The notes under the pieces are model-generated. The model was not told the DNA's origin. It did no database searches and was given only the letters and a program-made list of their open reading frames with translations. Positions 27,516 to 36,700 of a stretch of 64,000 nt of DNA are shown in pieces. The DNA is from JAIVJG01 sp964236735 (GTDB taxonomy: Bacteria; Acidobacteriota; Blastocatellia; Pyrinomonadales; Pyrinomonadaceae), in assembly GCA_964236735.1 (NCBI GenBank), contig CAXSFM010000010.1, positions 124,001-188,000 on the forward strand, given 5' to 3'. Each line of letters begins with the position of its first letter. Positions within the stretch are counted from its first letter, which is position 1. The translations under genes and the position numbers were made by a program.

Positions 27516-27788
27516 ATGAGCGATAACAAGATGAAATACGATTACGGTCAGTGCCACGTCTGCGGCGAGCGGATGGAGGAGAAGCGAATCAGGCAGGATT
27601 TCTGGATTAAGGGAAAGCTCATCGTGATTGAGGGCGTGCCGGCTGGCGTCTGTCCCCAGTGTGGTGAAAAAGTTGTGAAGGCCGATGTCGGGCGACAACT
27701 TGCCGCGCTGACGGGAAAGCCCGAACGGTTGCGTAAATCACGCACCATCTCTGTGCCGGTGATTCGCTACGCCAAAGAAGTGGCTTAA
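27516..27788 (+). CDS. YgiT-type zinc-finger protein (MqsA-like antitoxin domain)
   Basis: The 90-residue product carries CHVCGERM and VCPQCGEKV, the two CxxC pairs of the YgiT/MqsA N-terminal zinc domain, separated by a typical strand (IVIEGVPAGVCPQCG). The DNA-binding HTH of full MqsA is absent. Such short forms pair with DUF4258 or MqsR-like toxins; here the gene directly follows a broken DUF4258 frame. It lies between two leftover ThiC C-termini, so it arrived as a cassette. Confidence 0.85.
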   Translation: MSDNKMKYDYGQCHVCGERMEEKRIRQDFWIKGKLIVIEGVPAGVCPQCGEKVVKADVGRQLAALTGKPERLRKSRTISVPVIRYAKEVA

Positions 27789-27795
27789 CGCAATT

Positions 27796-27861
27796 CTTGT
27801 CGCATCGGGCGCGGAGATTTATCAGGGCAACGTGCCGGAAGGCGTCAGCCGTGAACACTGA
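27796..27861 (+). pseudogene. Leftover ThiC C-terminus, copy 2
   Basis: This stretch encodes VASGAEIYQGNVPEGVSREH and a stop (TGA). The protein is identical to the end of copy 1, but third codon positions and the stop codon differ (for example AGC CGT GAA CAC against TCG CGC GAG CAT). That pattern means both copies were once the true end of a functional thiC before being displaced, rather than a recent duplication. Confidence 0.8.
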
Positions 27862-27887
27862 TCACGCATGGGTCTGTCAGAAAGCAA

Positions 27888-27924
27888 AAGGGGAGCATGA
27901 TGTTCAAGACATCATGCTCCCCTT
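27888..27924 (-). terminator. Intrinsic terminator of the secreted protein gene
   Basis: A perfect 16-base stem (AAGGGGAGCATGATGT and its complement) with a 5-base loop lies 23 bases past the minus-strand stop at 27947. On the minus strand it is followed by TTTTGCTTTC. Confidence 0.85.
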
Positions 27925-27946
27925 CGCGCGTCCAATAGAATTGAAT

Positions 27947-28552
27947 TCAGGGGGTCGAAGTTTTTTCGGCGGTGGCGGGCGTCGTGTTCTTCTTCCGCAC
28001 GTAAATTTCGCCGCGTTGCATGAGGCCGGATTTTTGTGCGAGGGCGTAGGCGACGGAGTCTATGATTTCTCTGTCCTTGAGCTTGAATTGCGTGGTGCCT
28101 TTCAGAGTGCTGTCGGGGTCTTCAAACTCGATGGTCAGATACTCGAACTTTTTCTTCAAGAGCAGAGCGGGCATTCCCAGTATGCCTGCGCCGCCGAGCA
28201 CGACTTGCGACGTGCCCTGTCCCATCATGCGGCGCGTCTCGCGGTCGGCGTAAGTGACCATCACGGCGTCGTAGGCGATGGAGATAATCTCCTTCTCATT
28301 CTTGTCGCGGAAGACGAGGCGGCGGTTGCGGTCGTCGAACGAGAGCATTCCTTCCTGCTTCTTCCTGTAGCCGGCGAAGCCACCCATGTATTTGGCCGGG
28401 ACGACTTTCGGCGGCGCGGGCGGGACGGGCACGTTCGTCGCTTGCGTTGCGGTTTCCGGGTCGCTCACCGTCCGCGCTCTCTGCGCGTGTGCGACGGTGG
28501 CAAGCATCACCGTCAACAAAATTAGGGGACAAGCTTTGTAAACTTTCTTCAT
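27947..28552 (-). CDS. Secreted hypothetical protein (201 aa)
   Basis: The product begins with a signal peptide (ACPLILLTVMLATVAHAQ). The mature part has a beta-rich look: GKFDD-like turns are absent, but strands such as MLSFDDRNRRLVFRDK, ISIAYDAVMVTYAD and FEYLTIEFED are visible. A lysine-rich C-terminus (VRKKNTTPATAEKTSTP) follows. The pattern resembles a PH-like or 'bacterial PH-domain' sandwich, but this is a weak guess. It has its own terminator. Start is the ATG at 28552. Confidence 0.65.
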   Translation of the reverse strand: MKKVYKACPLILLTVMLATVAHAQRARTVSDPETATQATNVPVPPAPPKVVPAKYMGGFAGYRKKQEGMLSFDDRNRRLVFRDKNEKEIISIAYDAVMVTYADRETRRMMGQGTSQVVLGGAGILGMPALLLKKKFEYLTIEFEDPDSTLKGTTQFKLKDREIIDSVAYALAQKSGLMQRGEIYVRKKNTTPATAEKTSTP

Positions 28553-28593
28553 CTCAGAATTTCCTTTCGGGCGGTAACTTTGGAGGAGGCTAC

Positions 28594-29217
28594 TTAGAGA
28601 CGCATCCCGCCGAGCGTGCGTTGCCAGACGAGCGATTTTTTCAGCACGCAGAGACGTTGACGCTCGACGGGCGTGGCCGCCGGCTCAAGTTGCGTGAGGA
28701 CGGTTTCAAGCAGCGGCACGGCGAACTCGCGCGCGTGCGTGATGACCTGCGAGTAGTAATGAAGTTGCAGCGCGCCGCCCAAGCCTTTGTGAAAATCATA
28801 GACTTCCGCGTCGTCCAGACGATGAACATCCTGCCCGACGGGCACGACGCGGCGCGGCACTCCGTGATGATTCGACCAGCCACCGGTAGCAGCATCCTTC
28901 TCAACTTCACGCCGCCCGCGCCAGCCGAGCAAGAGAACGCCGATGAGCACGCCCTGCTCGTTGAGATAGTCTGGACTCAGCACAGAGAGTTCGGCGTGCG
29001 AAGAAAGGCGCGGCCCGAAGCTGCCGTAATCCGGGTTCGCAAGCTGCGTGTCGTAGATGACGCCGACAATCTCCTCCGCATCATGGATAGGTATCGAGAC
29101 GAACTGCGCGAAGCCGTAGTCGTCCGAAGTTGGCGGCGCATCGGCGTCGAGCCGGTCAATCACGCGCCCGACGTAGTCCACATGCGAATTCGATTTAACG
29201 ATCTTGGCGATCTTCAT
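28594..29217 (-). CDS. Putative HAS-barrel protein, possible HerA/NurA partner
   Basis: The 207-residue product starts at MKIAKIVKSNSHVDYVGRV, then FAQFVSIP, IVGVIYDTQLANPDYG and VLSPDYLNEQGVLIGVLLLGW. This order resembles the HAS-barrel domain that forms the N-terminus of HerA helicases (PF09378), but no ATPase domain follows. The C-terminal part is helical (FAVPLLETVLTQLEPAA) and unknown. A NurA-like nuclease gene lies 0.9 kb upstream on the same strand, which supports a HerA/NurA-related role in DNA-end processing. The longer frame upstream translates repeat sequence and was trimmed. Confidence 0.6.
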   Translation of the reverse strand: MKIAKIVKSNSHVDYVGRVIDRLDADAPPTSDDYGFAQFVSIPIHDAEEIVGVIYDTQLANPDYGSFGPRLSSHAELSVLSPDYLNEQGVLIGVLLLGWRGRREVEKDAATGGWSNHHGVPRRVVPVGQDVHRLDDAEVYDFHKGLGGALQLHYYSQVITHAREFAVPLLETVLTQLEPAATPVERQRLCVLKKSLVWQRTLGGMRL

Positions 29218-29240
29218 TATTTGGTTATCAGGAAAAGAAA

Positions 29241-29364
29241 ATTTACACGGATGGACAGGATGAACAGGATAGAAAAAGCAATGATGAATGATGAGCGATG
29301 AATGATGAATAAAAGTCACAACGCCTTGTTCTTATTCATCATTCCGCATTCATCATTCATCATT
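29241..29364. repeat. Composite repeat: ACAGGAT-type element plus heptamer hairpin
   Basis: TTTACACGGATGGACAGGAT (from 29241) and a following AACAGGAT lead into a hairpin with 33-base arms (29280-29312 and 29332-29364) having a few mismatches. The two modules repeat in inverted order at 14168-14293. Confidence 0.8.
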
Positions 29365-29405
29365 TCTTCCGACATCGTGTCTATCCCTGTTAATTGGTTT
29401 CACTC

Positions 29406-30059
29406 TTAAAAGCCAGCCGCGCCGCGTGACCACTCCGGCACTTTGTAGAGAATCCACCAGAGCACGAGTTGCGCGCCGAGAATGACGACGCCGAGCACGA
29501 TGCTTGTCACGGAGGTGCGCCGTCCGCCGACGTGCGGCGCGCGTATCGCACGCACGAGTCCGATGCTTCCGAACACAAGCGCGCCCGGACAAAAAAGAAT
29601 GCCGAGATAGGGCACGAGCGCGTAGGTGACGAAGGCCAGCGCCGTCGTCGAAGCGCCGTTGTGGTTGGCGACGTTTGAGGGCATGGCGGAGATTGATTTC
29701 ACGCGGCGCACGACGCGCGGCGGCGATGACGACGAATTATGATGACGACTCAACTCTTCGGTCGTGAGCGCAGCGGCAAGCGTACCGGCTGACGGTTTGA
29801 ACGCGACGTGCGGCGGCTCCGGCGTGCGACGCTGTTGATGATAAGAGGCGCGCAAAGTGTCGGTCGGGAAATAGTCCTCGCCGTCGAGACGACGCCCGCA
29901 CGTCGCGCAGTATTGCGCCGCGCTGCGACGAGTCTGCGCGCCGCACGCCGGGCACAACTGCGGCGTCGCTTGATGAGATGCCTCTCCTACACCGGCGCTG
30001 CCGTCACGCTCTGCGCGCGAAATTTCAAGACCCGCATCGTTGAATGAATCATCTGGCAT
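29406..30059 (-). CDS. Zinc-ribbon membrane protein (217 aa)
   Basis: The ATG at 30059 is preceded by GGTGGA. The protein has an N-terminal zinc ribbon (CPACGAQTRRSAAQYCATCG, near residues 35-55), a long disordered Ser/His/Arg-rich linker and two C-terminal membrane helices (FVTYALVPYLGILFCPGALV; VLGVVILGAQLVLWWILY). This layout resembles DUF4190-type two-helix membrane proteins with zinc-ribbon heads. It lies between the NurA-like nuclease and the putative HAS-barrel gene, so it may belong to the same operon. No direct role is known. Confidence 0.75.
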   Translation of the reverse strand: MPDDSFNDAGLEISRAERDGSAGVGEASHQATPQLCPACGAQTRRSAAQYCATCGRRLDGEDYFPTDTLRASYHQQRRTPEPPHVAFKPSAGTLAAALTTEELSRHHNSSSSPPRVVRRVKSISAMPSNVANHNGASTTALAFVTYALVPYLGILFCPGALVFGSIGLVRAIRAPHVGGRRTSVTSIVLGVVILGAQLVLWWILYKVPEWSRGAAGF

Positions 30060-30131
30060 AATTTCCACCGGAAAGAAATTCATCCGGGAAGACGCGGTTG
30101 ATGATGACACACACGCGCCTCTTTCGTCTCG

Positions 30132-31349
30132 TCAACGGCGACGGCCTTTGCTGACCGCCTTGCGCGAGACACGGAAGGCGAGGCGATGGTTGACGGCGAA
30201 CTCCTGCACGATCTGTAGAAACTGCGCGCGGTCGTGAGAAGTCATCACCGCCGCCTCGTCCGCCGTCTCGATGGCATAAGGATAGCCGTTGCCGACGACG
30301 CATTCGGCGCGCACGGTGTCCGCCACTTCATCGAGCAAGCCGGCTTCGTGTACCCACGCCGGAATGTCGAGCCGCGTCGGAAAGTTGTCGGCGGTCGTTT
30401 GCAGATAGACGAACCCGACGAGCGGGCGGCCTTCGTCGTCGTAAAATTTTTCCGCGAGATTCGCGCGCCGGCAATGCCAGAAAATCGTGCGGTCGCCCCA
30501 CTCTTTGAGCAACGGCGAAACGTCGGCGGACGTTTGCGCGCGCAGCATTTGCGCGTCGTTGATATTCGTCCGGCGCAAGCCTCTGTGCAATGTTTCGAGC
30601 AGGCCGCGCAAATCGGGCGCGAGCGACTGGTCTATGTAGCCGACGACGGGAACTTCCGTCTCGCGCGAAAGATTGACGAGCTTGACGAGCGCGCGTGCGT
30701 ACTCTTCAAAAAAACGCGACTCGGTGTGTTGCCGCGCCGAAGAGATGAGGAGCGTGCCGTCGAGGAAAGCGAGAGGCATCCGCTCATGGCGCGCGCGCCA
30801 GTTTTTTTTGCGTTCGAGAAAACGGCAGGTCGTCTCGGCTTCAAGCTCGAAGCGTTTGAGGCTGACGATCTGCTCAGGACTCTCGTACTCGCGCCCCGTC
30901 CGCATCAATTCCGACGGCGGGACGACTTCGAGTTGCGCCTCTTTCGTATATGCGCCGTCAGCCGTGTGTCCGTTCTCGAAAGACGCGACCTGCACCGCAC
31001 CGACAGGCAGAGAGACTTCACGCCCCGGATAAAGCTGGCTGCCGTCGGCGGCGAACGTGACGCGGTTCTCCAACGTCTCGCGCGCCCAGCGTCGCGCTTC
31101 CTCGTGCGTGCGCCACGCCACATCAAACGGCACGACGACCGAGCGGCGCGCATCAAGCTCGACGGATGGATAAGTCACTGGCGTCGCGTGCGCGCCGGCT
31201 CGCGCTTGAATCTCCGCCGCGCTCGATGCGCCGAGCGCGGCGAGACGCGACGCCAACTCTTCCACGTCGTCGCGCAGAGCGCGCTCGAAGTCGGCGAACT
31301 CTTCGCGCCGCGATTCCAGCGCGCTGACGAGATGGTTGCGATAGAGCAT
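30132..31349 (-). CDS. nurA: NurA domain nuclease
   Basis: The 405-residue product carries the NurA-type active site pattern: TFAADGSQLYPG (first Asp), LAFLDGTLLISS (second Asp with GT), VPVVGYIDQSLAPDL (third Asp) and a late IPAWVHEAG region. NurA is a 5'-3' nuclease that works with the HerA translocase in DNA end resection. N-terminal helices of about 70 residues precede it. Its ATG directly abuts a heptamer hairpin and no ribosome binding site is visible. HerA itself is not in the window. Confidence 0.85.
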   Translation of the reverse strand: MLYRNHLVSALESRREEFADFERALRDDVEELASRLAALGASSAAEIQARAGAHATPVTYPSVELDARRSVVVPFDVAWRTHEEARRWARETLENRVTFAADGSQLYPGREVSLPVGAVQVASFENGHTADGAYTKEAQLEVVPPSELMRTGREYESPEQIVSLKRFELEAETTCRFLERKKNWRARHERMPLAFLDGTLLISSARQHTESRFFEEYARALVKLVNLSRETEVPVVGYIDQSLAPDLRGLLETLHRGLRRTNINDAQMLRAQTSADVSPLLKEWGDRTIFWHCRRANLAEKFYDDEGRPLVGFVYLQTTADNFPTRLDIPAWVHEAGLLDEVADTVRAECVVGNGYPYAIETADEAAVMTSHDRAQFLQIVQEFAVNHRLAFRVSRKAVSKGRRR

Positions 31350-31356
31350 CAGGAGG

Positions 31357-31443
31357 AAGTGATGAGTGATAAGTGATAAGTGATGAGATAAGACAAGAAG
31401 CTCTGCCTTTCACTCATCACTTATCACTTATCACTCATCACTT
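31357..31443. repeat. Heptamer-built hairpin (TGATAAG/TGATGAG), 31-base perfect arms
   Basis: Arms at 31357-31387 and 31413-31443 are perfect complements made of four to five 7-base units. It begins 8 bases before the NurA start codon and ends 3 bases before the stop codon of the next minus-strand gene upstream (31446). Confidence 0.9.
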
Positions 31444-31445
31444 AT

Positions 31446-31967
31446 TCATCCTTTCCTGCCGAGGTGCATGAGTTGTTCGGAGGCGTAGGAGTAGCGAGTG
31501 GTCTTGAGCAGGCCGCCGACGAAGGTGTAGGTGATGCCCTGTTTGGCGTTCATGTAAACGTCCACATTGCGCTCGGCGCGATGATCGTAGGCGGAGTTTT
31601 TAATGACCTTGAGAGACTCCGGCGTGTCGGTCGCACGCTCGTGTTGGAGGACGATCTGCAAGACCGTGCCTTCGAGCGTCGGGTCGAGTTTTTTGGTGAC
31701 GACGAATTTGTTGGTGACGAAGAAGATCGTCACTCTGCCGCCGGAGACGTTGAACTCCAGCGCGCCGCTCGCGTTCATATCATCTTTGACGGGCGTGCCG
31801 AGTGTGCGCTCAACTTCAGGGCGTCTGGAGACGAACGGCTCGATGCCCTTCCACGTCGCCGCCGACACTGTCTGTGTGCCGGCAAGCAGCATCAACACAA
31901 TGAAGGCGACAGCAGCAGCGATGTTGGCGTTCCGCGCGCGTGTGCGAAAAAAGTTTAAGTTGCTCAT
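31446..31967 (-). CDS. Secreted hypothetical protein (173 aa)
   Basis: ATG at 31967 starts an N-terminal signal segment (ANIAAAVAFIVLMLLAGTQTVSA) followed by a compact domain of about 130 residues: FVSRRPEVERTLGTP, ALEFNVSGGRVTIFFVTNK, TVLQIVLQHE and VDVYMNAKQGITYTF. No family is recognised with certainty; the domain is reminiscent of small periplasmic 'KDxx' sandwich proteins seen in Acidobacteriota. It lies between two heptamer hairpins and appears to be a single-gene unit. Confidence 0.65.
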   Translation of the reverse strand: MSNLNFFRTRARNANIAAAVAFIVLMLLAGTQTVSAATWKGIEPFVSRRPEVERTLGTPVKDDMNASGALEFNVSGGRVTIFFVTNKFVVTKKLDPTLEGTVLQIVLQHERATDTPESLKVIKNSAYDHRAERNVDVYMNAKQGITYTFVGGLLKTTRYSYASEQLMHLGRKG

Positions 31968-31994
31968 AAGCCGGATGCTAACAAGAGGACGAGA

Positions 31995-32120
31995 GCAGTG
32001 ACAAGTGACGAGTGACAAGTTGAAGACTCTTTGACGGCCTCCGTGATGAATCCAATCATCGTGGTGACAAGTGACGAATTGAAGACAGCTTCTTGCTCGT
32101 CACTTGTCACTCGTCACTGC
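31995..32120. repeat. Heptamer hairpin (GTGACAA/GTGACGA type) with internal direct repeat
   Basis: The left arm (about 31995-32019) and right arm (32096-32120) are near-perfect complements. An extra copy of GTGACAAGTGACGA with TTGAAGAC lies inside, at 32063 onward, repeating the sequence at 31999. The right arm contains the stop codon of the TPR gene (32114-32116). Confidence 0.8.
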
Positions 32121-33424
32121 TTTTGAGCGAACGGGCGGACGCGCTCGACGGACTCTTTGAGGTCGGCGTCTGTGGGCGCGATTTGCACGCCTTTCTCGTA
32201 GGTGGCGAGCGCCTTGTCATACTGCTTGGAGACTTCGTAGTTATAGCCGAGCGTGCGTAGGATTTCGGCGTCGGTCGGCGATTTCGTTGAGGCGCGCTCA
32301 AGCGTGGTGATGGCCTTCGGATAATTCTTCGCGTTCGTGTAGGCGAAGCCGAGCAGGTAGAGCGTCTGTCCCTTCACGCTCTCGCTGGCGGCAGCGCGCT
32401 CTAAGACGGCGGCGGCGCGCACGTACTGCTTGGCGCGAATCAAAGCCTGGCCGCTGAGGTTGAATGAGTCGTCATCGGCGCGCAGTTTGACGAGCGCGTC
32501 GCTCGCGCGGACGGCGGCGAGATAATCCGCGTCGGCCTTCGGGCCGGTCGCCGAGGCGGCGGCGCGTTGCAGGTAAGCGTAAGTCAACAGGCTCCAGCCT
32601 TGCGCGAGATTCGGGTCGCCGAGCGTGGCGCGATTGAGGAAGCTGATCGCGTTCGCCAAATCTTTATGCTCGAAGGCGATGCGACCGAGATAGAAGAGCG
32701 CGGCGGAATTTTTCGGATCGGCTTTGATGGCGGCGTTGAATGAACGCTCGGCATCCGTCGCTTTGTTCGTGTTGAATTCGGCGAGGCCGCGATAGTAAAG
32801 CTGTACGGCGTCGGGCGTCGCACCCGCGCGCGTCGTCGCCGCGACGAGCAGGGGCAGCGCGAGATCGTACTTCTGCGTGAAGACGTAAGCCTGCGCCAGC
32901 GCGTTGACGGTGTTGGGGTCGTCTTCTTTAGCGGCGCGTTGCAGGTCGAGAGCGCGTTGCAAGTCGGCGGCAGCCACGTCGTATTGTTTGAGCGCCAGTT
33001 CGGCAAAGCCCGCGACCTTCCCTGCTTCCGAGTTCTTCGGATCGGCGGCGGCAATCGTCTTCGCCTCGCGCGCCGCCGCGTCATACTGTTTCTGCTCGTA
33101 GAGCGAGAAGGCGTGCGCCGTCGTGCCTGCCGGCGCGTTGGATGATGCTGACGTTGTCGCGGCGTTATTATTCGACGGGCGCGCGGCGGCAGTAGTAGTA
33201 GCGGTGCGCGTGGTCTGGGTTGATGCCGGGACGTTGGACGAAGAAGTGCGCGGCGAAGTGGAAGTGCGCGTCGTGTTAACCGGAGTCGGCTCAGGCGTCG
33301 GCTGCGAAGGGTTGACGCGGCGCGGGCGGGTCGCGCCGGACTGCGCGGAGGCGCGCGATGACAAGATGCCCGACAGCAAGAGAACGGCGACGACAGCAAT
33401 CAGTGCGAGTTTCGTTTTCATCAT
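32114..33424 (-). CDS. Secreted/periplasmic TPR repeat protein
   Basis: The 436-residue protein starts with a hydrophobic signal (LALIAVVAVLLLSGILSSRASAQ). A low-complexity Ser/Thr/Pro/Ala region follows, then about eight tetratricopeptide repeats (for example YDAAAREAKTIAAADPKNSEA, ERSFNAAIKADPKNSAALFYL, ALATYEKGVQIAPTDADLKES). TPR arrays mediate protein interactions. Its start is among two adjacent ATGs (33424/33421); neither has a good ribosome binding site. The gene ends inside a heptamer hairpin. Confidence 0.85.
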   Translation of the reverse strand: MMKTKLALIAVVAVLLLSGILSSRASAQSGATRPRRVNPSQPTPEPTPVNTTRTSTSPRTSSSNVPASTQTTRTATTTAAARPSNNNAATTSASSNAPAGTTAHAFSLYEQKQYDAAAREAKTIAAADPKNSEAGKVAGFAELALKQYDVAAADLQRALDLQRAAKEDDPNTVNALAQAYVFTQKYDLALPLLVAATTRAGATPDAVQLYYRGLAEFNTNKATDAERSFNAAIKADPKNSAALFYLGRIAFEHKDLANAISFLNRATLGDPNLAQGWSLLTYAYLQRAAASATGPKADADYLAAVRASDALVKLRADDDSFNLSGQALIRAKQYVRAAAVLERAAASESVKGQTLYLLGFAYTNAKNYPKAITTLERASTKSPTDAEILRTLGYNYEVSKQYDKALATYEKGVQIAPTDADLKESVERVRPFAQKQ

Positions 33425-33584
33425 GGGCGGAAAGTCTTTCATATACGACGTGTGTTTTCAACTCTGCGCGGCGGCTTCCGGGCGGGAGAGAGACAAACAT
33501 TCGGATGCGTGGAATGTCGTTTACGGTTCGCCGTGGACTGCAGAGGCCATCCACAGGCAGAGATTAAGACGCACAAATGAAAGA

Positions 33585-33609
33585 GGCTGGAGTCAGATTT
33601 TCGCCAGCC
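33585..33609 (-). terminator. Terminator hairpin of a vanished gene
   Basis: GGCTGG (33585-33590) and CCAGCC (33604-33609) form a short stem, followed on the minus strand by TCTTTCATTTG. It lies just after the receptor remnant at 33625 and no intact gene ends near it. Confidence 0.55.
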
Positions 33610-33624
33610 CCCGCGCGAGTGTGT

Positions 33625-33669
33625 TTAGAATTTCATCTTCAGGCTGAACTGGAAACAGTTCGACTCAAT
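33625..33669 (-). pseudogene. C-terminal remnant of a TonB-dependent receptor
   Basis: On the minus strand these codons read IESNCFQFSLKMKF and a stop. This matches the end of the intact Oar-like receptor at 48791 (RQFQFALKLNF), including the final Phe that TonB-type barrels need for assembly. A stop codon precedes the fragment. With the hairpin at 33585 this is the 3' end of a deleted receptor gene. Confidence 0.55.
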
Positions 33670-33734
33670 TCATCATCAAGCCGCCACTTGGATTTTCGTC
33701 GCGCTCATTTGAGGCCGAATTTCTAACGGGCAGC

Positions 33735-33771
33735 AGAGAGGCCGGCGCATCGCACGCGCGCCGGCCTCTCT
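33735..33771. terminator. Hairpin after the giant surface protein gene
   Basis: A perfect 14-base stem (AGAGAGGCCGGCGC, 33735-33748, complement at 33758-33771) with a 9-base loop lies 29 bases beyond the minus-strand stop at 33800. There is no clear T tract. Confidence 0.7.
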
Positions 33772-33799
33772 ATTACAACGTAACCGTGTATCCGTTTCT

Positions 33800-36700
33800 T
33801 TACTTCCCGAATCTCCGGCGGTATTCATCGGAGGCGAGGAAGGCTTTGACCATCTCCGCCTGCACATAATTACCGCCAAACTCGTCGAGTTTCTGGAGCC
33901 AGAAGTTGTAGCCGTTGAGGTTCGAGTCGGGCGCGTCGTTCGGATTTCTTCGGAGATAGCCGAAGTACTCTTCAAGGACAAACGCGCGGTTTACGTCGCG
34001 CCGGTGCAGCGCACCCGATTCCGCGACGCGGCGTAGAGCACGGGCGCGCGCCTGCACGTCCGAAGTATCTGGAGCGCTGCCAAACTCTGCAATCGTCGCC
34101 TGCCGTTCCTCCACCGAAGGCGTCAGGGCTGCGTGTGCGTACAGCGCATCGGCGTACCCCCCGGGCTTCATGGAGGTCGGATACTTCGCGGCGAATTCGG
34201 CGCGCGCCACGAATGCCTCGGCGAATGATGACTTGTTGGCGTCAAGACGCGCGCGCCAGTCGCCCTCACCGACCACCACGCCGCGCCCCACGGCCTGCGT
34301 GTCTTCGAGGAACTCTAAGTAGCGCGGCAGCCCTGCGGGGCGGTCGAGCGCCGCCGTGTAGAAGTGATAGACGAGGCAGCCCGTCTCCTTGAATTCGATG
34401 GAGAGGAAGAAGGCCGCCGAGACATTGATGCGCCTCTCTTCGCGGCACTGCTGCTGCTCGGATGCCGAGCGTCGCTGTTCGCACTCGGCGATCTGATTCG
34501 TCCAGAAGGCGAGACCTGAGGCGTCCGGCTCGCGACCCAAAAAGTCATGGTAATGCTCGCGGACGAAAGCCCCCGCGTCGTCAAGCGCGTTGGGTGCATT
34601 CGCGTCCTTTTCGTCGCTGACGATTGTCAGAACAGCGGACGCATTGACGCCCATCGCGAGACCATCTGACGGATCGTGAAGCTCGAACGTAAAGCTCTCG
34701 TCCGGCTCCATGTACGTGTCATCGGTCAGCAGCACGTTGATGGTCTTTGTTGTCTCGCCGGGCGCAAACGAGAGTATGCCGAGCGTCGTGGTGTAGTCGG
34801 CGCGCTGTGTGGCCGTGCCGTCAATCGTCCGGTAAGCGATCTGTGCGGCATCTGAAGTATCTCCCGCGCGCGCGATGGTGACCTCGACGAAGTGCTGGTT
34901 CTCGAACGCGCTGTAAGCCGCTGAAGTTAACTGCACCGTGTTCGCCGTCGGCGTCGGAGTAGGCGTCGGATCGGGTGACGGACTTGGAGTCGGTGACGGA
35001 CTCGGCTCAGGTGTGGGTGTCGGCGTCGGCGTCGGTGTGGGCGTCGGTGTCGGTGTCGGTGTCGGCGTTGGTTGCGCGTCGTCGTCAACGATGGTGAGCG
35101 TCGCCGTGACAGGTGAGCCTAAAGTTGCGCCGCCGGTCGGATTCGAGAGCGCGAGATTGATTGTCTCGTTCGCTTCGACAAGCGCGTCGTTGTTGATACG
35201 CACGATGAAAGTCTTGCTCGTTTCGCCGTCGGCGAAGGTGAGCGTGCCGCTTGTCGCTGTGTAATCCTGTCCGGCAACGGCAGTGCCGTCCGAGGTCGCG
35301 TAGCCCACCGTGACCGCGCCGCCTGAGCCGTTCGTCCGATTGATGGTGATGGTGGCCGCGCCGTAGGAGCCGCTGCGGCCATTACGCGGTGTGTCCGCGA
35401 AGGGACTGGCGACGCCGTCTGGCGTGCCGTCTGCTTCGTTGAAATCGTAAGCGGCCACACTGAAAGAGAGAACGCCCGGCGTCGGTGAAGCGGTTGGAGT
35501 TGGTGTGGGCGTTGCCGTCGGTGACGGTGTTGGAGTCGGCGTTGGTGTAGCAGTTGGCGTTGGTGTCGGCTCAGGCGTCGGTGTTGGAGTCGGCGTCGGT
35601 TGTGCGTCGTCGTCGAGAATGGTGCAGAAGCCCTGATCATCGCTGATGCCTGCGCCCTCCGTTGTGTGCCCGAGGTTGACGGCGAAAGTTTCGTCGGGTT
35701 CTACAGTGGTGTCTCCATTGACCAGCACGTTGATCATTACCTGCGTCTCACCGGGCATCAAGGAGAACGCGCCGGATTTTGCTGCGTAGTCCTGTCCAGC
35801 GATGGCCGTGCCGTCGGCGGTCGCGTAGGTGCCGCTGACCGTGTACCCGCTCGCCGCCGAAAGCCTGATGACGAAGACGGCATTCTTCAATCCACTGTTT
35901 CCCTCTGTCAGGGTTACGTCGCCGATAGACAGTGTCGGCATCGGATCGTCGTCAGAGATATTTACCGTTGCCTGATTCGCGCTGCCGAGTGTCGCGCCGC
36001 CCGTCGGGTTCGAGAGCGTGACGAAGAATTCTTCGCCCGGCTCATCGAGCGCGTCTTGGATGGTGCTGACGTTGAAGCTTGCGGATGCCTGGCCGTTGTT
36101 GAACGTGATTGTGCCGGAGGCGGCGATGTAATCCTGTCCGGCGATGGCCGCTCCATTGGAAGTTGTATAATCCACTGTGACCGTGCCCTGCGTGCCGCCG
36201 AGGCGTTGAAGAGTCACGGTATTGCCGCCGCCTTCAACAGTCGAGTAGTTCACCGGAGCGAACTGGATCACGCCAAATAAGTCGTCGCTGGTGATCGTGC
36301 CGATGCCCTGCGCGTCCCCCAAGACCGCGTTGGTCGGGCTGGAGAGGTTGACGCTGAATGTTTCATTCTGTTCAGCGTTCAGGTCGCCGTTGACCGTGAC
36401 GGAGATGGTCTTCGTCGTCTCGCCCGGACTGAACGAAAGCGTGCCGGACGTTGCCGCGTAATCGCTTGGCGCGGAGGCTGTTCCGTCGGCGGTAGCGTAA
36501 TTCACGGTCGTCGTCAGGGCGCTCGCGTTTGAAAGGCTCACGGTGAAAATCGCCTGAGTCGTGCCTGCGTTGCCTTCCGTGACGGCCACGTCGTTGATGG
36601 AGATGGCCGGGGTCGCGTCGTTGTTGTTGATGGTCAGCACGGCGGTGGCGGGGCTGCCGAGCGTTGCGCCGCCCATCGGGTTCGAGAGCGTGAGGTTGAC

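Noticed and set aside
31413..32120. Heptamer repeats as a CRISPR array
   Set aside because: Units are 7 bases, arranged as inverted arms, with no regular spacers and no cas genes nearby.
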